A DNA stretch of 64,000 nt, taken from positions 248,001-312,000 of the forward strand of contig NZ_CP108088.1 of NCBI RefSeq assembly GCF_036192275.1. Reading direction: 5' to 3'. The DNA comes from Streptomyces sp. NBC_00250. GTDB taxonomy: Bacteria; Actinomycetota; Actinomycetes; Streptomycetales; Streptomycetaceae. Positions within the stretch are counted from its first letter, which is position 1. Each line of letters starts with the position of its first letter. The notes under the pieces are model-generated. The model had not been told where the DNA came from, did not search any database, and worked only from the letters and a program-made list of their open reading frames with translations. This document shows positions 17,107 through 25,611 of this stretch, piece after piece. Made by a program: the position numbers and the translations under genes.

Positions 17107-17847
17107 ATGGCCCCGTCCTTCGGCGGGCTGATGGCCAGCGGGCTCTCCCGCGCCTCGCTCGCCATCCACCAGCCGCCGACCGACCTCTCCAGTTCGTACG
17201 GCGGGAAGCTCGGCGAGGTGAAGTTCGAGTTCAATCCGGACCAGCTCCAACTGAGCAGGTCCGCACACTGGTTCACCGAGCAGGCCGTGGCGTACGACCG
17301 GGGTGCGCCGCCGAAGTTCACCGGCAGCGAGCCGGCCCAGCTCCAGCTGGAGGTGTTCCTGGACCGCTCGGGTGATCCGTCCTCCAACGACGTGCAGCAG
17401 CAGGTGGAACTGCTGCTCTCCTGTTGCGAGGTGACCCAGCAGAGCATCGCCGCGAAGGCGCCGTCGCCGCCGTGGGTGCAGTTCTCCTGGGGGTCGTTCT
17501 CGACCGTGCAGTTCGTCGCGTACGTGACCTCCGTGTCGGCGACGTACACCCTTTTCAGCCCCAGCGGCATTCCGATCCGCGCGACGTGTTCGCTCTCCCT
17601 CACGGAGATCTCCAGCGCGACCAAGAAGCAGAATCCGACGTCCGGCGCGCTCTCGGCCCGTCGAGTGCACCGCACGGTCGCCGGGGACTCCCTCGCCTCC
17701 CTCGCCTGGCGCGAGTACGGCGACGCGACCCGCTGGCGTGTCATCGCCGAGGCCAACCGCATCGACGATCCGATGCGGCTGCGGCCCGGCACGGAACTGC
17801 TGCTCCCGTCCACCACCGAAACGCCGGAGACCGAGGGCGCCTCATGA
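17107..17847 (+). CDS. cis7: CIS baseplate hub protein with C-terminal LysM domain (Afp7/gp53 type)
   Basis: This is a 246-residue protein. The N-terminal ~190 residues are the CIS tube/hub domain (VKFEFNPDQLQLSRSAHWFTEQAV, GSEPAQLQLEVFLDRS, SVSATYTLFSPSGIPIRATCSLSLTEI). The last ~55 residues are a LysM module (HRTVAGDSLASLAWREYGDATRWRVIAEANRIDDPMRLRPGTELLLP). In Afp, T4 and PVC such a LysM protein connects the hub and wedge and may touch peptidoglycan. The ATG lies 1 nt after the previous stop and the last codon overlaps the spike gene (ATGA), so stoichiometric production is likely. Confidence 0.92.
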   Translation: MAPSFGGLMASGLSRASLAIHQPPTDLSSSYGGKLGEVKFEFNPDQLQLSRSAHWFTEQAVAYDRGAPPKFTGSEPAQLQLEVFLDRSGDPSSNDVQQQVELLLSCCEVTQQSIAAKAPSPPWVQFSWGSFSTVQFVAYVTSVSATYTLFSPSGIPIRATCSLSLTEISSATKKQNPTSGALSARRVHRTVAGDSLASLAWREYGDATRWRVIAEANRIDDPMRLRPGTELLLPSTTETPETEGAS

Positions 17848-19658
17848 GCGAGAAGACCTTCACCACCGTCCTCCACGTGCAGCTCGACGGCACGCCGCTG
17901 CCGGACCCGCTCGCGGTCCGCCTCACCGAGGGCTGGGTGGACGCGAGTGTCAATGTCCCGTCGGCCTTCCAGCTGACCTTCAGCGACAAGGACGGCACCC
18001 TCACCACGAAGTTCCCGTTCCTCAAGGTCGGCGCGATGGCGGTGCTGTCGCCCTTCACCGACGGGAAGCTCGGCGAGCCCATGCTCACCGGCGAGGTCAC
18101 GGCCGTCGAGGTGGACGCGGCTCCCGGCCACGGCCGGTATCTGATCGTGCGTGGTTACGACCCCGGCCACCGTCTGCTGCGCAGCCGGCGCGTCGAGGGC
18201 TACCCGAACATGACGGCGTCCGACATCGTCCGGAAGCTCGCCGGACTCAACCGCATTCCACTGGGCAGGATCGACGCGACTCCGACGGTGTACGAGCTGG
18301 CGACCCAGCCGAACATCACCGACTGGGACTTCCTGTCCCGGCTCGCGCGGGAGAACGACGTCCGGCTCTCCCTCGACACGGCGGGGCGCCTGGTGTTCGC
18401 CGCGCTGCCCCCGGCCTCCTCCGCGCCCGCCGACACCACGCCGGCCGCGGCCAGCCCGTACGTCCTGGACTTCGGGAGCAACACCCTGCAGAGCCGGGTG
18501 TCGGTCACCGCCGCCGGGCAGGTCGGGAAGGTGGACGTGCGGGGCTGGGATCCCCGTACCAAGCAGGCGCTGTCCTCGCCGACGCCCGCCGTGGCGAGCA
18601 AGGAGATCGTCTCCGACATCACCCCGGCGCAGCTCTCCGCCCCGTTCGGTCCGGCCGAACTGGCCGTGACGGACACGCCGTTCACCACCCAGTCGGAGGT
18701 GACGCAGGCGGCCACGGCGCTCGCCGACGACGTCACGGGTTCGTTCGCGGAGGTGGAGGTCGCCGTCACCGGAAATCCGTCCCTGAAGCCGGGGCAGCCG
18801 GTGGCCGTGAAGGGCGCGGGTTTCCCCTTCGAGGGGCGATACACGGCCACGGGCGTGCGTCATGTCTTCGCGTCGGGACGGCAGTTCGCGACCTGGCTGA
18901 CCGTGTCCGGCCGGCAGTTCCGTTCGCTGTACGGGACTGCGTCCGGCGGCGGTGAAGCGGCGCCGCCCATGCCCGGTGTCGCGGTCGCGCTGGTCACCAA
19001 CACCAAGGACCCGCTCTCCCTCGGCCGGGTCAGACTGCGTTTCCCGTGGCTCTCGGCGACGTACGAGAGCGGCTGGTGCCGGGTCGCCCAGCTCGGCGGA
19101 CGCGGTGGCGGGGGCCTGATGCTTCCCGAGGTGGACGACGAGGTGCTGTGCGCCTTCGACCGGGGTTCCCTCGAACACCCTTATGTCCTGGCCGGGTTGT
19201 ACAACGGCGTCGACAAGCACACTCCGGCGACCGACCGGGTGCCGCCGGTCGACCCGACCAGCGGACGGGTCCAGTGGCGCGCTCTGACCTCCCGTACCGG
19301 CCACACCGTGGAGCTGCGCGAGGAGGGCGGCCGGACGCGTGCCTCGCACGGCATCCGGCTGCGCACCGCGAAGGGCGCGCTGAGCGTCGAGCTGAACGAG
19401 GCGCGCACCACCCTGACGATCGACAGCGACGGCACGGTCACCATCTCGGGGGCGCGGGGGGTCACGGTCGAGTCGGGGACCGATCTGACGCTCTCCGCCA
19501 AGGGGCGGATCACGCTGAACGCGGGGCTCGGTGTGGACATCAAGGCCGGGGCGAAGTTCAAGGTGTCGGCGCTGACGCAGGCCGTCGTCAACTCGCCGTT
19601 CTTCTACACGTCGACCGCCCCGTTCCCCAATCCCGTCATGGCGAACATGCCGCTCTGA
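17844..19658 (+). CDS. cis8: CIS spike protein, VgrG/gp27-gp5-like
   Basis: This 604-residue VgrG-like protein has a gp27-like hub domain at residues ~1-370 (VLHVQLDGTPLPDPLAVRLTEGWVDAS..., IVRGYDPGHRLLRSRRVEGYPNMTASDIVRKLA, DWDFLSRLARENDVRLSLD). A gp5-type OB fold lies at ~380-465 (VALVTNTKDPLSLGRVRLRFPW, GGGLMLPEVDDEVLCAFDRGSLEHPYVLAGLYNG). The C-terminal beta-prism (~500-590) has short repeats such as LTIDSDGTVTISGARGVTVESGTDLTL. It forms the trimeric puncturing tip on the tube. No enzymatic extension follows the prism, and no PAAR cap gene is near. Confidence 0.93.
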   Translation: MSEKTFTTVLHVQLDGTPLPDPLAVRLTEGWVDASVNVPSAFQLTFSDKDGTLTTKFPFLKVGAMAVLSPFTDGKLGEPMLTGEVTAVEVDAAPGHGRYLIVRGYDPGHRLLRSRRVEGYPNMTASDIVRKLAGLNRIPLGRIDATPTVYELATQPNITDWDFLSRLARENDVRLSLDTAGRLVFAALPPASSAPADTTPAAASPYVLDFGSNTLQSRVSVTAAGQVGKVDVRGWDPRTKQALSSPTPAVASKEIVSDITPAQLSAPFGPAELAVTDTPFTTQSEVTQAATALADDVTGSFAEVEVAVTGNPSLKPGQPVAVKGAGFPFEGRYTATGVRHVFASGRQFATWLTVSGRQFRSLYGTASGGGEAAPPMPGVAVALVTNTKDPLSLGRVRLRFPWLSATYESGWCRVAQLGGRGGGGLMLPEVDDEVLCAFDRGSLEHPYVLAGLYNGVDKHTPATDRVPPVDPTSGRVQWRALTSRTGHTVELREEGGRTRASHGIRLRTAKGALSVELNEARTTLTIDSDGTVTISGARGVTVESGTDLTLSAKGRITLNAGLGVDIKAGAKFKVSALTQAVVNSPFFYTSTAPFPNPVMANMPL

Positions 19659-19707
19659 TGACAGCCCCCACCGCCCCGTCCCACGGAATCCAGAGGAGGA
19701 CCTTCCC

Positions 19708-20106
19708 TTGAGTGAGCACTTCGTCGGCGCGGGCTGGGCCTTCCCGCTGCGGACCGGTCCGAGCGGCTCCATCGCGCTCGTCCGACGCGACCGGGAGATC
19801 GAGGAGTCGATGCGGCTCGTCCTCGCCACCGCACCGGGCGAGCGGCCGATGCGGCCCGAGTTCGGCTGCGCGGTCCACGAGTTGGTGTTCGCCCCGGTGA
19901 ACGACTCGACGATGGGCCGGGTCCGGTACGAGGTGATGTCCTCGCTCGACCGCTGGGAGCCGCGCATCGACGTGGAGGAGGTCACGGTCTCTCCCGCCCC
20001 CGGGGAACCGACCACCCTCTTCATCGACATCCGCTACCGGGTGCGCGGTGCCAACAACCCGCGCAACCTCGTCTTCCCCTTCTACGTCATCCCCTCCGAG
20101 GACTGA
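19708..20106 (+). CDS. cis9: gp25-like baseplate wedge protein
   Basis: This 132-residue protein has the gp25/Afp9 fold signature: GWAFPLRTGPSGSIALVRRDREIEESMRLVLATAPGERPMRPEFGCAVHELVFAP, then SSLDRWEPRIDVEEVTVSP and a closing YRVRGANNPRNLVFPFYV. The EXR-type core DREIEESMRLVL, which triggers sheath assembly, is present. The start is a TTG at 19708. It is backed by AGAGGAGGA at 19692-19700, 7 nt upstream, and no in-frame ATG or GTG is better placed. It lies 10 nt before the baseplate gene. Confidence 0.92.
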   Translation: MSEHFVGAGWAFPLRTGPSGSIALVRRDREIEESMRLVLATAPGERPMRPEFGCAVHELVFAPVNDSTMGRVRYEVMSSLDRWEPRIDVEEVTVSPAPGEPTTLFIDIRYRVRGANNPRNLVFPFYVIPSED

Positions 20107-20116
20107 AAGAGCCGCC

Positions 20117-22105
20117 ATGGCCCTGCCCGCACCCCATCTCGACGACCGCCGCTTCCAGCAGTTCGTCGACGACGCCAAGCGCTACATCCAGCAGGCGTGC
20201 CCCGAGTGGACCGACCACAACGTCTCGGACCCGGGTGTCACCCTGGTCGAGGCGGTCGCGCACATGGCGGACCAGCTGGTCTACCGCCTCAACCGGGTCC
20301 CGGAGAAGAACCATCTGGCCTTCCTCGACCTGCTCGGGGTGACGCTGTTCCCGCCCGCCGCCGCCCGCGCCGACATCACCTTCCGGCTCTCCGCGCCGCA
20401 GCCGGAGCCCGTGGTGCTGCCCACGGGCACGGAGGTGTCCACGGGGCGTACGGAGACGGAGGAGGCGGTCGTCTTCGCGACGTCCGCGGATCTGACCGTC
20501 GTGCCCTGCTCGTTGACCCATCTCCTGCGCCAGGAGGCCGGGGGCTCCCCCGAGGACCGCTCGCAGGATCTGCTCGGCGGTGAGGACGTCCCCGCCTTCT
20601 CTCCGCTGCCGCGCGTCGGTGATCTGCTGCTGCTGGGCCTCTCGGCGGCCGTGCCGGACTGTGTGCTCGTCCTCGATCTGGACAGCCGGGTGGACGGCGT
20701 CGGCGTGGACCCGCGCCGGCCTCCGCTGGTGTGGGAGGCGTGGACCGGGTCCGAGGGCTGGGTCGTGTGCGAGATCGACGAGGACTCCACGGGCGGGCTC
20801 AACCGCCCGGGCGAGGTGGTCCTGCACATGCCGTCCGGTCACGCGGTCTCCCGCCTCGGGGGGCACGAGGCGGGCTGGGTGCGCTGCCGGGTGGTGGAGC
20901 CCGCCGCGGGTCTGCCCTCGTACAGCGAGTCGCCGACGGTACGGGCGGCGGGGGCGTTCACCATCGGCGGGACGGTCCGCGCGGCGCACGCCGAAGCGGT
21001 TCGGAGCGAGCAGCTCGGCGAGTCCGAGGGCGTCCCCGCGCAGCGGGTGCGGCTCGCGCACGCGCCGGTCGTGGACCGGCCGCCGCTGCTGCTCCAGGTC
21101 GCCGAGCGGGCGGACGGCGGCATGGACGAGGAGGACCCCGAGGCCGGCTGGCAGGAGTGGACCGTCGTCCGCGACTTCGCCTCCTCTCGCCCCGGCGACC
21201 GGCACTTCACCCTCGACGCGACCACCGGGGAGATCGCCTTCGGGCCGTGTGTACGTCAACCGGACGGCACGTTGCGGCAGTTCGGGGCGGTGCCGCCGAA
21301 GGGCGCGGCGATCCGCGCGGTCCGTTACGGGACCGGTGGCGGCCGGGCGGGCAACGTGGCCCGCTCCACGATCACGGTGCTGCGCAGCTCCATCCCGTAC
21401 ATCGCGCGGGTGGAGAACCGCGAGGCGGCACGGGGAGGGGTCGACGGGGAGACCGTCGAGGAGGCCAAGTCCCGGGCGCCGATCAGCCTGCGGGCACAGG
21501 AACGGGCGGTCACCGCCCGGGACTACGAGGAGCTGGCCCGACGGGCGGCGCCCGAGGCCGCCCGTATCGCCTGCCTGGCGGCGGACGCGGCCGAGGCGGG
21601 TGACAACGCGGTCCGGGTCCTGGTCGTGCCGCAGGCCGTTCCGGACCGGGGCGGCCGGCTGCGGTTCGAGCAGCTCGTCCCGGGCGAGGAACTCCTGTCC
21701 CGGGTCACCGGTTTCCTCGACGAGAGGCGCCCGCTGGGCACCCGGCTCGCCGTCGGACCGCCGTTCTACCAGGGCGTGACGGTGGTGGCGACGCTGCACT
21801 CCTTCCGGGCGGCCGAGGCGGAGCGCGTACGTGCCGACGCGCTCGACACGCTGTACGCGTACCTGGACCCGCTGACGGGCGGGGCGCACGGCGAGGGTTG
21901 GCCGTTCGGGCGTCCGCTGCGGGCCGGTGAGGTCTTCGCAGCGCTCCAGCGGGTGCCGGGCGTGGAGCTGGTGGACGAGGTCCTGCTGCATCCGGCCGAC
22001 CCGCTGACCGGCCGCAGGGGTGACACGACGGACCGGATCGAGCTGACGCCGTCCGCGCTGCTCTTCCCGTTCGATCACCGTGTCCGTGTGATCGAGGCGC
22101 GGTGA
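20117..22105 (+). CDS. cis11: CIS baseplate assembly protein, gp6/J-like (Afp11)
   Basis: This 662-residue protein matches putative baseplate J/gp6 proteins of Afp/PVC systems. It has an N-terminal DDAKRYIQQACPEWTDHNVSDPGVTLVEAVAHMADQLVYRLNRVPEKNHLAFLDLLGVTLFPP. A central region (residues ~200-440) has immunoglobulin-like strands (RDFASSRPGDRHFTLDATTGEIAFGP). The C-terminal arm is VEEAKSRAPISLRAQERAVTARDYEELARRAAPEAARIACL, followed by VRVLVVPQAVPD. The subunit forms the wedge ring around the hub. The stop overlaps the GTG of the gpI-like gene (GTGA). Confidence 0.92.
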   Translation: MALPAPHLDDRRFQQFVDDAKRYIQQACPEWTDHNVSDPGVTLVEAVAHMADQLVYRLNRVPEKNHLAFLDLLGVTLFPPAAARADITFRLSAPQPEPVVLPTGTEVSTGRTETEEAVVFATSADLTVVPCSLTHLLRQEAGGSPEDRSQDLLGGEDVPAFSPLPRVGDLLLLGLSAAVPDCVLVLDLDSRVDGVGVDPRRPPLVWEAWTGSEGWVVCEIDEDSTGGLNRPGEVVLHMPSGHAVSRLGGHEAGWVRCRVVEPAAGLPSYSESPTVRAAGAFTIGGTVRAAHAEAVRSEQLGESEGVPAQRVRLAHAPVVDRPPLLLQVAERADGGMDEEDPEAGWQEWTVVRDFASSRPGDRHFTLDATTGEIAFGPCVRQPDGTLRQFGAVPPKGAAIRAVRYGTGGGRAGNVARSTITVLRSSIPYIARVENREAARGGVDGETVEEAKSRAPISLRAQERAVTARDYEELARRAAPEAARIACLAADAAEAGDNAVRVLVVPQAVPDRGGRLRFEQLVPGEELLSRVTGFLDERRPLGTRLAVGPPFYQGVTVVATLHSFRAAEAERVRADALDTLYAYLDPLTGGAHGEGWPFGRPLRAGEVFAALQRVPGVELVDEVLLHPADPLTGRRGDTTDRIELTPSALLFPFDHRVRVIEAR

Positions 22106-22695
22106 GCGGGTCCGCGCGGGGTACGGTTCCCGGGCTCGCGACCCCGTACCCGCTGGGTGCGGCGCTGCCCGCCGTCTACGCGGAGGACGACTTCGGGCAG
22201 CGGTTCGTGTCCGGTCTGGACGTCGTCCTCGCTCCCCTCTTCAACGTCCTCGACTCGTTGGAGGCGTATTTCTCGCCCGCGCTCGCCCCCGACGATTTCG
22301 TGGACTATCTCGCGACCTGGGTCGGCGCGGAGCTGGACGGCGACGAGCCGCTGGCGCTGCGTCGGCACGCGGTCGCCTCGGCCGTGGCGCTGCACCGGGT
22401 CCGGGGCACCCGGCAGGGTCTGGCGGCCGCGGTCCGGCTCGCCTTCGGTGTTCCTCCGGAGATCACCGAGAGCGGGGGTGCGAGCTGGTCGGCCGCGCCG
22501 CTCGGTCCGTTCCCCGGGGCGCCGGTGGCCGGGCTGCACGTCGTTCTCAGGGTCGCCGACCCCGCCTCCGTCGATCCGCACCGACTGCGCGCGGTCGTGG
22601 CCGCGGCCCGCCCCGCGCACCTGCCGTTCACGGTCTCGGTGACGACCTCCCCGCCGCCGTCGGCGACCTCTTCCCGTACATCCGAAGGAGCTTGA
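22102..22695 (+). CDS. cis12: Phage tail protein I-like baseplate protein (Afp12 type)
   Basis: This 197-residue protein shows the gpI pattern: PYPLGAALPAVYAEDDFGQRFVSGLDVVLAPLFNVLDSLEAYFSPALAPDDFVDYLATWVGAEL, then LRRHAVASAVALHRVRGTRQGLAAAVRLAFGVPPEITE. The C-terminal ~70 residues are less conserved, with a Pro/Ser-rich tail. It starts at GTG with a 4-nt overlap on the gp6-like gene. Such proteins join the wedge ring to outer fibres in phages; here no tail-fibre gene follows, as is common in Streptomyces CIS. Confidence 0.9.
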   Translation: MSGSARGTVPGLATPYPLGAALPAVYAEDDFGQRFVSGLDVVLAPLFNVLDSLEAYFSPALAPDDFVDYLATWVGAELDGDEPLALRRHAVASAVALHRVRGTRQGLAAAVRLAFGVPPEITESGGASWSAAPLGPFPGAPVAGLHVVLRVADPASVDPHRLRAVVAAARPAHLPFTVSVTTSPPPSATSSRTSEGA

Positions 22696-22700
22696 CCCTG

Positions 22701-23969
22701 ATGAGTGACGCGCCCCAGTCCCGTCCCTGCCCGGACTGCGCGAGCCCGGTGCGTGCGGTGGACCAGTCGTTCTGCGACAGTTGCGGGGCGTTCCTGCGCT
22801 GGGACAGCCCGGCCGGAGCGGCGAGCACGGAGGGCGGGTCCGCCGCCGCCCCGTCCGCCGCGGCCGCCGCGTCAGCCCCGTCCGCCCCGTCTGCCTCGGA
22901 ATCCGTGGGGACGGTCCGGGAGGAGCCGGACACCGCGTCGGCGGACGAAGCGCCGCAGCCCGCCACTGCGCCGAGTCCGGCCGACTCCCCCGCCGAAGCG
23001 ACGGACGGCCAACCCTCCGTCGGCCCCGAGGAGGTGACCGCCCCGCTGCCCGCCGTGTCTCCCGCCTCGGAGACACCCACGCCCGCTCCCACCCCCGTAC
23101 CGGAGGCGAGCCCGGCGACCGAGGGGCCCTCGGACACGCTCGTACGGTCCCTCCTCGTCCCGGTCCCCGGGAACAGGCCCGCGGAGCCCGCCGTCGCCGC
23201 GCCCGTGCTCCCCGCGCGACCGGAGGCCGCCCGGCCGACGGTGCGGGCCGCCGGTGCGCCCGCCCCCGTGGAGGGCGGCACCCCCTGCCCGGCCTGCTCG
23301 CTCGCCAACACCCCGGGCCGACACTTCTGCCGTTTCTGCGCCACCCCCATGGTCCCGGAGCAGCTGTCGACGGCCGAGGGCCCGTACGCGGGCCGGCGCC
23401 CCGGGCTCGCCCGCGACCGGAGCCGATGGATCGTCCGTGCCCTGATCGTCACCGGGATCGTGGTCGTGGTCGTCGGCGGCATCGTCGGCGGCCCGCCGGC
23501 CGTCCGCGCGGTCCAGGACCACTTCGCCAAGCGGGTTCCGGTCCACCCCGTGGCCTGGGCGGCCTCCCACTCGGCGCCGAAGCAGGACGCGAAGCTGGCG
23601 GGCGACGGGTACTCCAACACCTGGTGGGGCACCGGGTACGCGGGCGACTCGGCGGGACAGTACATGGAGGCCCGGTTCGCCGAGCCGACCGATCTGCTGA
23701 GCGTCCTGATCACCCCCGGCAGCTCGAAGAACACCACGCAGGCGGACGGCCAGGCGACCCCGCGCACGTTCGAACTCGTGGTCAAGGACTCCTCGGGCGA
23801 GACGCATGTCTCGCAGCACCGCATCAACGACGGCGGCACCCAGCGGGTCGACGTGCGGGTGCGGGACGCGCTGACGGTGCAGTTGGTGCTGCGCACGGCG
23901 TGGCGGGCCGACCCGACGAAGCAGGTGGCCGTCGCGGAGCTGGAGTTCTTCGGCAGGTCCGTGTCCTGA
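22701..23969 (+). CDS. Double-zinc-ribbon single-pass membrane protein, last CIS gene (CisA-like)
   Basis: This is a 422-residue protein. The first zinc ribbon uses C10, C13, C25, C28 (CPDC...FCDSC). A long Ala/Pro/Ser/Glu-rich disordered stretch of ~160 residues follows. The second ribbon uses C196, C199, C210, C213 (CPAC...FCRFC). Next are a basic segment and one membrane helix at ~244-265 (IVRALIVTGIVVVVVGGIVGG). The C-terminal ~150-residue beta-rich domain (YSNTWWGTGYAGDSAGQYMEARFAEPTDLLSVLIT...) resembles a discoidin/carbohydrate-binding sandwich outside the cell. Positioned last in the operon, it matches the membrane protein described for Streptomyces CIS (CisA) that links particles to the membrane; the match is by layout, not alignment. 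ATG at 22701 follows AAGGAG by 10 nt; the TTG at 22692 is less likely. Confidence 0.8.
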   Translation: MSDAPQSRPCPDCASPVRAVDQSFCDSCGAFLRWDSPAGAASTEGGSAAAPSAAAAASAPSAPSASESVGTVREEPDTASADEAPQPATAPSPADSPAEATDGQPSVGPEEVTAPLPAVSPASETPTPAPTPVPEASPATEGPSDTLVRSLLVPVPGNRPAEPAVAAPVLPARPEAARPTVRAAGAPAPVEGGTPCPACSLANTPGRHFCRFCATPMVPEQLSTAEGPYAGRRPGLARDRSRWIVRALIVTGIVVVVVGGIVGGPPAVRAVQDHFAKRVPVHPVAWAASHSAPKQDAKLAGDGYSNTWWGTGYAGDSAGQYMEARFAEPTDLLSVLITPGSSKNTTQADGQATPRTFELVVKDSSGETHVSQHRINDGGTQRVDVRVRDALTVQLVLRTAWRADPTKQVAVAELEFFGRSVS

Positions 23970-24073
23970 CCGCGTGCGAGCGGGAAAGGCCGGAAATCGC
24001 GCCGGGACCCCTTCTCAGGCACGGGACGAGGAAGAACGATGATCCCCGGGGTACCTGACTGAAGGAGGGGGCC

Positions 24074-25477
24074 ATGCGCAGCTACACCGGCGTGCTCATC
24101 GGCAATCTGATCCTCGCCGCGTTCGCCGGGCTGGCCGGACCGGTGTTCCTCGTCGTGGCGTATGTCGCCTGGGTCGAGGGCGCCGAATGGTTCTGGGTGG
24201 CCGGCGCGTCGGGCATCGGGGCGGTGGGCACGGCGATGATCCCCTTCACTGCCGTCCGGAGCGCGCGGCAGGAGTTTCCCCGGATCACCCGGCGGAACCG
24301 TGCGGGGGACGCGGGCCCCGCGTACGGGGACGACACCTCGGTGGTGTGGGCGCCCCGGTCCCCGCAGGGTGCACCGGGCGCGCGGTTGGTACGGGCGGAC
24401 GTCCTGGCGGCGTCGTTCGTGCGGTACAGCCCCGAAGGGGGTGCGACGTTCACGACGTACGGGGGCGATCACGATCCGGCGGAGTTCAAGGCGACCGTCG
24501 GGCTGAGGCTGTCGGTCCACGACGGGGAGGACCCCGGGCGGGGTTCCGGGGGCCGTGAGGTCACCGAAGAGGTCCAGGTGCCGTCCCTGTGCCTGTCGGC
24601 GGTCACGGCGGGGCGGCTGGCCGTCCTCGTCGATCCCCCTGAGGCGCCGACGCCGGGGAGGGTCACGGTCCACTGGCCGCGCAGCCTCCTCCTCGCCGGG
24701 ACGAGAACCTGCCGGGTGATCGACCTCGACGGACACATGACCGACGTGACCCGTCACGCCCGTCGTCAGCTGGAGCAGATGCGGATCTCACGGTCGGTCG
24801 GCGGCGTCGTGATGGACGGCGACCTCATCGACCTCCGGCTGCTCGACCCGGACACGGCGGCTCGGTACGCCGCCGTCGCCCGCGACGTCACCGAGGAACG
24901 GGCGCCGGTGGCGGAGCCGGGCGAGGAGGCCCGCCGGCTCGCGGAGTTCCTCCCGGGGGACGAGGGGGCCTTCGGCTCCGTCCCCCGCCGCTGGTCGCGC
25001 CGCGGTGGGCACCTGGTGCTCGCCCGCTTCCTGGCACTGCGCGGGCGGACCACCTTCCAGGACCACGGTCCGGTCCTGGACACGTTGCTGCGCGTCCGTC
25101 CGGCGGACGGCTCTCGCGCGTACGACGTGACCCGGCGTCTCACCGTCCCGATGAACTACCTCTCGGTCCTTCACCACACGAGGGACGTCGTCCTCCGGGT
25201 CAGCCCGAACGGCAGGTCCCAGGTGGTCGACTGGGCCCGCACCAATCTTCTCGCCGGCGTCACGACGGCCCGGGTCGTCGCGCCGGACGGTCGCGTGATC
25301 CCCCTGCCGAGACGCTCCGAGGCCCTCTGGCCCCTGATGAACCTGCTCGTCGCCCACGGCGTCTCGAACCCGACGCCGGTCCTCGACCTCCGCAAGCCCC
25401 GGATGCAGGCGGTGTCGGGGGCGGTGATGGTGACGATCCGGGATGCGGGAGTGAGGGTGGACGAAGCCCGGCTCTAG
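24074..25477 (+). CDS. Two-helix membrane protein with an internally duplicated cytoplasmic domain, unknown function
   Basis: This 467-residue protein was not recognised. Two membrane helices lie at residues ~8-32 (LIGNLILAAFAGLAGPVFLVVAYVA) and ~40-62. The rest is soluble and contains a duplicated module. VPSLCLSAVTAGRLAVLVDP...VTVHWPRSLLLAGTRTCRVIDLDGHM (~residues 170-215) aligns in form with VPMNYLSVLHHTRDVVLRVSP...QVVDWARTNLLAGVTTARVVAPDGRVI (~360-410). A charged linker joins them. AAGGAGGGGG precedes the ATG at 24074. It is 104 nt downstream of the last CIS gene on the same strand, and may or may not be part of that operon. No enzyme motif or nucleotide-binding loop was seen. Confidence 0.65.
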   Translation: MRSYTGVLIGNLILAAFAGLAGPVFLVVAYVAWVEGAEWFWVAGASGIGAVGTAMIPFTAVRSARQEFPRITRRNRAGDAGPAYGDDTSVVWAPRSPQGAPGARLVRADVLAASFVRYSPEGGATFTTYGGDHDPAEFKATVGLRLSVHDGEDPGRGSGGREVTEEVQVPSLCLSAVTAGRLAVLVDPPEAPTPGRVTVHWPRSLLLAGTRTCRVIDLDGHMTDVTRHARRQLEQMRISRSVGGVVMDGDLIDLRLLDPDTAARYAAVARDVTEERAPVAEPGEEARRLAEFLPGDEGAFGSVPRRWSRRGGHLVLARFLALRGRTTFQDHGPVLDTLLRVRPADGSRAYDVTRRLTVPMNYLSVLHHTRDVVLRVSPNGRSQVVDWARTNLLAGVTTARVVAPDGRVIPLPRRSEALWPLMNLLVAHGVSNPTPVLDLRKPRMQAVSGAVMVTIRDAGVRVDEARL

Positions 25478-25611
25478 GCGGCCCTGCGGCACGCAGGATC
25501 AGCCACCCCCTGTGTTCCCACGTGTCACGACGCGGAACGTGGCAGGCGTTGCAGGAGATCCGGAGACGGCTGGTTCACGTATATCGCCGTGTGCAACGGG
25601 AAGGCTGTGTC

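Noticed and set aside
25522..25611. The longer form of the APH-fold protein
   Set aside because: The extra 30 residues have no RBS, while GGGAAGG precedes GTG at 25612.
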